Assembly (NCBI GenBank): GCA_003176075.1
Contig: PSRN01000212.1
Coordinates: 1-9,117 of the forward strand
Length of the DNA: 9,117 nt
Reading direction: 5' to 3'
DNA from: Bdellovibrio sp.
Lineage (GTDB): Bacteria; Bdellovibrionota; Bdellovibrionia; Bdellovibrionales; Bdellovibrionaceae
Numbering within the stretch: the stretch's first letter is position 1; each line of letters starts with the position of its first letter. This document shows, piece by piece, positions 1-4,735 of this stretch. A program made the position numbers and the translations under genes. The notes beneath the pieces were generated by a model that saw only the letters and a list, made by a program, of their open reading frames with translations, was not told the DNA's origin and did not search any database.

Positions 1-62
1 ATGCGCGAGATGCGATAGATTTGATCTCGACCTAGGCGCGAGCTGATGTCTAGCGTATGTCT

Positions 63-85
63 CCAGCCATGGCCTATTTGGCTGG
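63..85. repeat. Short inverted repeat across the stop codon of the first lipoprotein gene
   Basis: CCAGCCA (63-69) and TGGCTGG (79-85) form a perfect 7-bp inverted repeat with a 9-nt loop, and the gene's TAG stop (complement of 74-76) lies in the loop. It could be a 3'-end hairpin for the leftward gene, but no T-tract follows on the minus strand, so it is not a textbook intrinsic terminator. The remaining bases 1-62 hold only a weak 6-bp inverted repeat (CGAGAT 6-11 with ATCTCG 24-29). Confidence 0.3.
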
Positions 86-709
86 ACTAACGATCGTTCC
101 CAAACAAGTCACAGGAATCTGTTCGACCACGGGAAGATGTTCCGCTGCATAAGATCCCGCCCATGGGACGTTCAGGCTAAAATCCAGCGTGCCGGAGAGA
201 TCAGAATTCACATCGAGTCTCACGAATTGATTTTCTCCGGGGTTACCGACATAAACGACTGGCGCGTTCGAAGTGTCCGTTGACTGGCCCGTCGACTGAG
301 TTGCGACCTCGGTGGAAATTGTTCCTGAACCCGTTGATGTCGTCAGAGACAGCGTTAGAATCAATGCACCTGAGGCGCCCACTCTGATGACTGCAGTTTG
401 CGTCTTCCCGCCAAATTCGCCGGCGCAAACCAAAGAGCCAGCCGGTGTGCCGACACTTGGGTTGGCCCCCGTATTTGACCCTGGGGTCGGAGCAGCGGGA
501 GTTGGTGCGGGAGCCGAGCCTGACGGCGTTGCGGGCAGTTGGGTTGAATCGGGGGTTGATGGTGGACTTGGAGGCGCTTGTCCCGGGTATCCTTCGCCGT
601 TGCCACTTGTAAGATTGAATTCGCTTGAAACAGGTCGTTGGCAATTTTGAAAACACACCAAAATTACGCCGGCCGCAATCGCCAAGATGATCTGTTTCCT
701 TAGTCCCAT
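74..709 (-). CDS. FQNC-type lipoprotein with Pro/Ala/Thr linker
   Basis: A predicted envelope lipoprotein of 211 residues. The N-terminus has a short basic region (R4, K5) and a hydrophobic stretch (about 7-19), ending in F20-Q21-N22-C23. Asn before the Cys is unlike the common L-A/G-C lipobox, but the same FQNC ending recurs in the lipoprotein at 3907-4686. After the Cys comes S-G-N-G-E-G-Y-P-G (35-43), again shared with that protein. Residues 45-90 are a low-complexity Pro/Ser/Thr/Ala linker. The C-terminal part (about 92-205) looks all-beta and is bracketed by C95 and C202, a likely disulfide. No enzymatic motif is visible. The ATG is preceded by GAGG four bases upstream on the minus strand. 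The gene is divergent from the TPR/winged-helix gene at 814, which may regulate it. Function unknown; the lipoprotein call is good and the ligand or role is not known. Confidence 0.85.
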   Translation of the reverse strand: MGLRKQIILAIAAGVILVCFQNCQRPVSSEFNLTSGNGEGYPGQAPPSPPSTPDSTQLPATPSGSAPAPTPAAPTPGSNTGANPSVGTPAGSLVCAGEFGGKTQTAVIRVGASGALILTLSLTTSTGSGTISTEVATQSTGQSTDTSNAPVVYVGNPGENQFVRLDVNSDLSGTLDFSLNVPWAGSYAAEHLPVVEQIPVTCLGTIVSPAK

Positions 710-762
710 ATCGCCTCAATTCAACTATAAAGTTTTGCGCCCTAAATGACGACTTACATTTG

Positions 763-773
763 TTGATAATTAG
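763..773 (+). promoter_or_regulatory. TTGATAATTAG motif in the divergent intergenic region
   Basis: The region 710-813 separates two divergent genes. TTGATAATTAG (763-773) recurs as an exact 11-base inverted copy at 2358-2368, overlapping the stop codon of the downstream regulator. The core TTGATAA occurs again at 2411-2417. GATAAT (765-770) also resembles a sigma70 -10 box for the rightward gene if translation starts at 814, but no convincing -35 box is visible. It may be a promoter element, an operator for the neighbouring regulator, or both. The evidence is sequence recurrence only. Confidence 0.3.
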
Positions 774-813
774 GGAGTTTCTCAATTTTGATCTGGCAAG
801 AGGATCAAGCACG

Positions 814-2361
814 TTGAAATCGACCGATTTTCTCGTTTTGAGACAAAAGTGCGACGACTGGCTGCGCGACGGTCAAGTCAACAATGTGGTGCGAGCGTTG
901 AAAGGAATCAACACCGCGAAAATTCCGAGAGTGGAAAGGGTTCGACTGGCCGCCATCGCCAGAAGGGCAAACCTTACCGATTTGGCGCTAAGAATCCTGT
1001 TCCCGATCGCGGATGGGTCCGGCACCGACGCGGAGATGGCGGAATACGGGCTTCTGCTCCATCACGTCGGTTCGACCACCGAGGGGCTTGCCGTACTCCG
1101 CACGGTCGACACCAAGATCGTCCCCGAAGCGCTTCTCTACACGTCGTTTTGTCATTTCAGCCGTTGGGAGTATGCGAGTGCTGTCCCGCTGCTTGAATCC
1201 TACCTAAACACTCCAGACATGACGACATATGCCTGGGCCGTCGGAAGTCTCAACCTGGCTTCGGCGTACGTGACCCTGTGTGAAGACGAGGCCGCGATCC
1301 ATCATCTCGCTCATCTTGAGCAATATCTGCGCGACCATAAGTATCTCCGGCTGCTGGCGAACGCACTGGAACTGAGGTCGCAAGTCGATATTCGAAACCA
1401 GCAATTTGAGAAAGCTGAATCCCGTTTGTCCGAGGCGGCGGCAATTCTTGCCCAGTCGCAGACATTCGATCAGTTGTTTGTCGAAAAATGGCAAAGCGTT
1501 CTGCAATCAATCCGAGATCACGATGCCCGCTGGCTTCACGAATTTCGTGAGAAGGCTCGACGACGGCTCCACTGGGAGAGCGTTCGCGAGGCGGATTTCT
1601 TCCTCGCCAAAATTTTTTGCGATACCCGGCTGTTCCGCGTGCTGCATTTTGGAACCCCGTATGCGAACTATCGAAAGAGGTTGCAGGAGTTGGGAATGCC
1701 CTTTGACCCCGGCTCTGAGTTTTTGCTCGTCTGCGGAAATAACACCCGTGGCGGCTCCGCCGCCCACGCTGAAGGCACCGACTTCGTCGGCGGAGGCACC
1801 GACCTCGGCGAACATGGCCCACTCTTGGATCTCAGTTCAGGAGAATTGGACGGCCGGAATTTTCTCAATCCAGGAAAATCCATTCACCGGTTTTTAGGCC
1901 TGCTTTTCTCAGATTTCTATCGTCCATTTCGCTTGGGCACGATCTTCTCGGCGCTCTTTCCGCAGGAGAAGTTCGATATCTTCACGACTCCACGCCGGAT
2001 TCATCAGGTGGTCTTCCGCAGCCGCGAGCTTTTAGCGATGCACAAGGCACCGGTCCAGATCGTTGAAACAGACGGATCATATCATTTCAGTTTGCAAGGA
2101 GATGCCCGCATCCGGATCCCTGGGGAAGGGATCGTTGAGTCCAGCCGAGACATGCTGCTTGAGCGATTGCACGCAGTTGTCGGAGATCGCATGTTTTCCG
2201 CACGCGAGGCGCGCGCGATGTTCAACCTTCCTGTTTCAAGCCTCAATCTCGCGCTCAAGCACGGAATGACTTGCGGAACTCTCCGCCAATTGGGACAAGG
2301 TCCGAAAACCCAGTATCAATTTGTGACGGAAGAATCCAGGCTAATTCAAAGAGTTGGCTAA
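814..2361 (+). CDS. TPR-like / winged-helix regulator-like protein (copy 1)
   Basis: Probable transcriptional regulator of 515 residues, paralogous to the protein at 4723-6372 over its whole length. The first roughly 280 residues are helical and TPR-like, for example a block around A-E-Y-G-L-L-L and one around N-L-A-S-A-Y-V. A conserved segment (W-E-S-V-R-E-A-D, D-T-R-L-F, G-T-P-Y) follows, then a Gly-rich linker with imperfect G-T-D repeats. Residues about 337-427 fit an OmpR/SARP winged helix: a leading strand L-D-L-S-S-G-E-L, helices around I-H-R-F-L-G-L-L-F and I-F-S-A-L-F, a recognition helix near R-R-I-H-Q-V-V, and a wing ending G-S-Y-H-F. Residues about 460-505 look like a second helix-turn-helix ending G-P-K-T-Q-Y-Q-F. 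I chose TTG 814 because AAGAGGA sits nine bases upstream. TTG 760 is open but lacks a ribosome binding site, and no in-frame ATG occurs until well inside the protein. Fold assignment is by eye; target genes are unknown. Confidence 0.8.
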   Translation: MKSTDFLVLRQKCDDWLRDGQVNNVVRALKGINTAKIPRVERVRLAAIARRANLTDLALRILFPIADGSGTDAEMAEYGLLLHHVGSTTEGLAVLRTVDTKIVPEALLYTSFCHFSRWEYASAVPLLESYLNTPDMTTYAWAVGSLNLASAYVTLCEDEAAIHHLAHLEQYLRDHKYLRLLANALELRSQVDIRNQQFEKAESRLSEAAAILAQSQTFDQLFVEKWQSVLQSIRDHDARWLHEFREKARRRLHWESVREADFFLAKIFCDTRLFRVLHFGTPYANYRKRLQELGMPFDPGSEFLLVCGNNTRGGSAAHAEGTDFVGGGTDLGEHGPLLDLSSGELDGRNFLNPGKSIHRFLGLLFSDFYRPFRLGTIFSALFPQEKFDIFTTPRRIHQVVFRSRELLAMHKAPVQIVETDGSYHFSLQGDARIRIPGEGIVESSRDMLLERLHAVVGDRMFSAREARAMFNLPVSSLNLALKHGMTCGTLRQLGQGPKTQYQFVTEESRLIQRVG

Positions 2362-2417
2362 TTATCAAAAACGGTAAGAAGCCAATTCCAGGACTCCCTG
2401 TAACCTATTTTTGATAA
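2362..2417 (+). promoter_or_regulatory. Inverted repeat abutting the ribosome binding site of the Ig-like lipoprotein gene
   Basis: TTATCAAAAA (2362-2371) and TTTTTGATAA (2408-2417) are perfect 10-bp inverted repeats. In RNA the stem can extend by GGT (2373-2375) pairing with ACC (2403-2405), with a nested CAGG/CCTG hairpin (2389-2400) inside. The right arm takes the first two bases of the AAGGAGG ribosome binding site (2416-2422), so the structure ends directly against the Shine-Dalgarno sequence of the gene at 2429. It could be an operator palindrome with TTGATAA half-sites, a translational control hairpin, or a weak attenuator between the regulator and lipoprotein genes. The structure is visible; its role is inferred. 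Confidence 0.45.
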
Positions 2418-2428
2418 GGAGGTCCTAA

Positions 2429-3796
2429 ATGAAACAATTAATTCTTTCAGCCTTGTTTGTTTTGGTCGCGGTCGGTTGCGGACCGCATGACGGCTATTCG
2501 GGTGGCGGCGGGAGCACAACTTCGCATTTGACCATCAGAACTAAAACGGCATCCGGGAATCAACCTCTATCAATTGTGCCGACCGTCCCCTTCGGCGCGC
2601 AAATACAGTTCGATGCCAGCGGCGGCAGTCCACCGTACAACTTTTCTCTTTCCGGTTGCGATTCGATCATCGTCGGGCAGTCCGGACTGTTCATCGCTGC
2701 AAACGACGTCTCCGTTTGTACCGTCGCCGTAACTGACGCCACTCTGTCCAGCGCCACCGCCCAGGTCGACGTCGGGTCATCCCAGCCAGTGCTCTTGGAT
2801 ATTCGCGTTCCCGCCGGGTCATCCCTGCAGCTGACTCCGACGGGTGGAACGGCACCTTACCGCTTTTCTCTGACCGGTTGCGACTCCTCGATCACGCCGG
2901 AAGGTCTTTTTTCGGCGGCGTCGGACGCACCAGAGACTTGCGCCATAAGTGTGACGGACGCATCAAACACCGTCGCCACAGCGACTATTTCCGTCTATGC
3001 AACCCAACCACCGCCCGCGGATCCGCTCTATGCAATCCATTTTAGTTCCATCTCCGCGGCAGATACGTTGCCTGTAGCAATTCCATTGGCGGCGTCTGGC
3101 AACTCAGCTTCCGCCTGCCTCGGTTGTGCTTCACCCCCAACAACGCTGCCGCCGACACCACTGCCCCCGACGCCACTGCCCCCGACACCATTGCCCCCGC
3201 CCCAGGATTACATCTCTGGGTTTGGTTGGTTTCAAAACCCGCTCTCTCTGGCGCCCGTCTTCGATGGTCCCCTTTCTATACAGTACTTGTCCTCGCTCAC
3301 AAACGGCGATGCTTGCCTGGCGCAAGCAAAATATGCCCTGCTCAATGGCTCAGCCATTAACTATCAATTGGACATCGAAGCTCGTGTGAACAGCGTCAGC
3401 TCATACGGCATTTCAGGTACATACGCCACCTCAGGTGGGGGCATTGCACCGGCTGGATCTACAGCTGGGGGAATTGCATCGGCTGGATCTGCGAACCTGG
3501 CGACGGCGGCTCCTGCGCTCCCCGCGATTGCGACTCCCCCCGCGACTCTTACGCCCCCCATGGCCATTCAACACAACCTTTTTCTTTCGGAAATCGTTTC
3601 CTGCAAATTGACTCCCTCCCAACCCATATGCCCACCTCCGCCTCCGTGCGCGGCTCCGCCACCGGGCTGTGATTACACTCCAGTTTATGACCGGAACGGA
3701 TGCATCGTTGGTTGTGGAGTATTTGCGTGCAAGGATCCAGGACAGCCAATTCCAATTTCGGATCCGGTTCCAGTTTCGGTTCCACCGATCAACTAA
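2429..3796 (+). CDS. Large lipoprotein with two Ig-like repeats and a Cys-rich tail
   Basis: Predicted surface or periplasmic lipoprotein of 455 residues. The signal peptide ends A-V-G-C with C17 as the likely lipidated residue, followed by a Gly-rich stretch. Two homologous beta repeats follow (about 57-115 and 128-192), each with G-G-x-x-P-Y-x-F-S-L-x-G-C-D-S, then G-L-F, then C and V-T-D-A. The Cys pair is spaced identically in both (C77/C97 and C151/C171), suggesting one disulfide per Ig-like domain. A Pro linker of L-P-P-T-P repeats covers 240-258. A further domain (about 260-392, C296 and C392) contains a Gly/Ala-rich repeat. The tail has six more cysteines (C401, C407, C414, C425, C429, C434) in a compact pattern with G-C-D-Y and N-G-C-I-V-G-C-G, loosely like small antistasin-type modules. 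AAGGAGG six bases before the ATG is an excellent ribosome binding site. It lies 67 bp after the regulator gene on the same strand. Binding or adhesion is plausible, but no ligand can be named. Confidence 0.88.
   Translation: MKQLILSALFVLVAVGCGPHDGYSGGGGSTTSHLTIRTKTASGNQPLSIVPTVPFGAQIQFDASGGSPPYNFSLSGCDSIIVGQSGLFIAANDVSVCTVAVTDATLSSATAQVDVGSSQPVLLDIRVPAGSSLQLTPTGGTAPYRFSLTGCDSSITPEGLFSAASDAPETCAISVTDASNTVATATISVYATQPPPADPLYAIHFSSISAADTLPVAIPLAASGNSASACLGCASPPTTLPPTPLPPTPLPPTPLPPPQDYISGFGWFQNPLSLAPVFDGPLSIQYLSSLTNGDACLAQAKYALLNGSAINYQLDIEARVNSVSSYGISGTYATSGGGIAPAGSTAGGIASAGSANLATAAPALPAIATPPATLTPPMAIQHNLFLSEIVSCKLTPSQPICPPPPPCAAPPPGCDYTPVYDRNGCIVGCGVFACKDPGQPIPISDPVPVSVPPIN
3146..3202 (+). repeat. 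15-bp tandem repeat encoding L-P-P-T-P
   Basis: Three full 15-bp units (3146-3160, 3161-3175, 3176-3190) and a partial fourth (3191-3202), each beginning C/TTGCC and encoding Leu-Pro-Pro-Thr-Pro. Units differ only at third positions and the array stays in frame. It forms the rigid Pro linker between the Ig-like and C-terminal domains of the lipoprotein. Confidence 0.9.
3437..3490 (+). repeat. 30-bp-period direct repeat (G-G-I-A-x-A-G-S)
   Basis: Two 24-base copies, 3437-3460 and 3467-3490, match at 22 of 24 positions with a period of 30 bases. They encode Gly-Gly-Ile-Ala-Pro/Ser-Ala-Gly-Ser twice, giving a flexible low-complexity loop inside the lipoprotein between C296 and C392. Confidence 0.85.
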
Positions 3797-3839
3797 AACC
3801 TGTGTTTAGCATAAAACCTGTGCTTAGAACCTGTGTTAT
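3794..3839 (+). repeat. 18-bp tandem repeat beginning at the lipoprotein stop codon
   Basis: TAAAACCTGTGTTTAGCA (3794-3811) is followed directly by TAAAACCTGTGCTTAGAA (3812-3829), 16 of 18 identical, and then by a third shorter AACCTGTGTTAT (3828-3839). A fourth related AACCTGTTTTAC lies at 3899-3910, over the stop codon of the convergent gene. The first unit includes the TAA stop of the 2429-3796 gene, so the duplication lies just outside the coding sequence. Its role is unknown; it may be slippage or a binding-site cluster. Confidence 0.8.
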
Positions 3840-3893
3840 TGCCCGAGCCGGAGCCGATCTCTTCGCATACCGGAAGCGCCGGCTCGGGAATAA
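3837..3893. terminator. Stem-loop between convergent genes, possible bidirectional terminator
   Basis: CCCGAGCCGG (3842-3851) and CCGGCTCGGG (3879-3888) form a perfect GC-rich 10-bp stem. Allowing a bulged G3841, TTATT can also pair with AATAA, lengthening it. The loop is 27 nt. The genes on either side converge (stops at 3796 and 3907), which is where a shared terminator is expected. There is no strong T-run on either strand, so it may slow or end transcription less efficiently than a canonical intrinsic terminator. Confidence 0.5.
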
Positions 3894-3906
3894 TCCTGAA
3901 CCTGTT

Positions 3907-4686
3907 TTACGGCCCCTGGTCCAAATAGCAGTCGAGATTTGCATTTACGGTTTGTCCCTGGTTTGTAAACTGGACGGTGGCTGAGGCCTCCGCGTTGCTT
4001 GAGAGCGTTGACAAGTCGATCACCAGGGAAAAGCCCGCACCACTGTAGGTGCGCGAGGTGGCCGCGTCCGAACGTGTCACATTGTAGGAATTCAGAGGCA
4101 TAAGATTAGGGAGGGATGGCCAACCGGGTGGCATTGCCTGGTAACTCGGGTTGGACACCAGGATGTCGACGAACCGTTGACCGTCAGAAGGAAGAAATGC
4201 TTGCACAACAGGAGTCTGGTCTGCCGCGGTTGGATTGATGCATGTTGCCTCCATCGCACTGCTGATTGTACCGTTGACTGTACCGCCGATGCCATTGCCT
4301 CCAGTGAAAATGACTGGGCCTTGAATGTACTGGAATAGTTGGCTCGTTACGGAAGCGACGCGGTTATCGCCGCCAGGAATTGTAATCTCAGAAGCGGCGA
4401 GATTGTGATTGTTGCTGGGGTTGACAAGGTCTTGAAACTGAATGCTGGTATCGGTCACATTCAACTGGGCCGTGATATGTAAGCTGCCGGTTTCGGAAAT
4501 GCGATAGTATGTTCCTTTGGCCAAGCCCGCGTAACCACCGCCATTCCCGCTGACACTCAAGCTTGCGCTCTGAGAACCCTGGGTCGCCCCGTTCCCCCCA
4601 CAGTTTTGAAAGCCGAGCGCGAGCGCAATCGCAATGAGCACGGTCGATACTATGCCGATCTTCACTATGCCGATTTTCATTTTCAT
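3907..4686 (-). CDS. FQNC-type lipoprotein with Gly-rich N-terminus
   Basis: Predicted lipoprotein of 259 residues. The signal peptide (about 1-28) contains a duplicated K-I-G-I-V, then a hydrophobic stretch ending F-Q-N-C with C29 as the predicted lipidated Cys. S-G-N-G-G-G-Y-A-G (46-54) follows, matching the equivalent segment of the lipoprotein at 74-709. The rest looks beta-rich with many Ser/Thr/Asn/Gly residues, and has two further cysteines, C139 (E-A-T-C) and C253 (L-D-C-Y), probably disulfide-bonded. No catalytic motif is evident. Translation from the first ATG is supported by AGAGG seven bases upstream. It is divergent from the second TPR/winged-helix gene across only 36 bp, so their promoters must overlap, which suggests linked control. 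Envelope location is well supported; function is unknown. Confidence 0.85.
   Translation of the reverse strand: MKMKIGIVKIGIVSTVLIAIALALGFQNCGGNGATQGSQSASLSVSGNGGGYAGLAKGTYYRISETGSLHITAQLNVTDTSIQFQDLVNPSNNHNLAASEITIPGGDNRVASVTSQLFQYIQGPVIFTGGNGIGGTVNGTISSAMEATCINPTAADQTPVVQAFLPSDGQRFVDILVSNPSYQAMPPGWPSLPNLMPLNSYNVTRSDAATSRTYSGAGFSLVIDLSTLSSNAEASATVQFTNQGQTVNANLDCYLDQGP
4649..4678 (-). repeat. 15-bp tandem duplication inside a signal peptide
   Basis: ACTATGCCGATCTTC (4649-4663) and ACTATGCCGATTTTC (4664-4678) are adjacent, 14 of 15 identical, and encode K-I-G-I-V twice on the minus strand. The duplication lengthens the signal peptide of the lipoprotein by five residues without changing frame. 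Confidence 0.88.
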
Positions 4687-4706
4687 ACAGTTACCTCTAC
4701 GTTTTT

Positions 4707-4735
4707 ATTTTAGACTGCGGGGATGCTCGGATTAA
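4707..4735 (-). promoter_or_regulatory. Candidate sigma70-like promoter for the second FQNC lipoprotein
   Basis: Read on the minus strand, TTAATC (4735-4730) and TAAAAT (4712-4707) are separated by exactly 17 bases. TAAAAT is a good -10 box; the -35 match is weak. Transcription would start near 4700, giving a leader of about 14 nt that just includes the AGAGG ribosome binding site. The element overlaps the start of the divergent regulator gene, so binding there could affect both genes. Confidence 0.35.

Noticed and set aside
312..650. Plus-strand 112-residue frame inside the first lipoprotein gene
   Set aside because: Antisense to a gene with a clear signal peptide and lipobox; the composition reflects the complement of the Pro/Ala-rich linker, and there is no ribosome binding site.
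1250..1822. Minus-strand 190-residue frame inside the first regulator
   Set aside because: Arg-rich shadow frame; the plus strand is conserved with the paralogue at the protein level and is clearly the coding strand.
3146..3202. CRISPR-like short repeats
   Set aside because: Units of 15 bp are contiguous with no spacers and encode a Pro-rich linker in frame.
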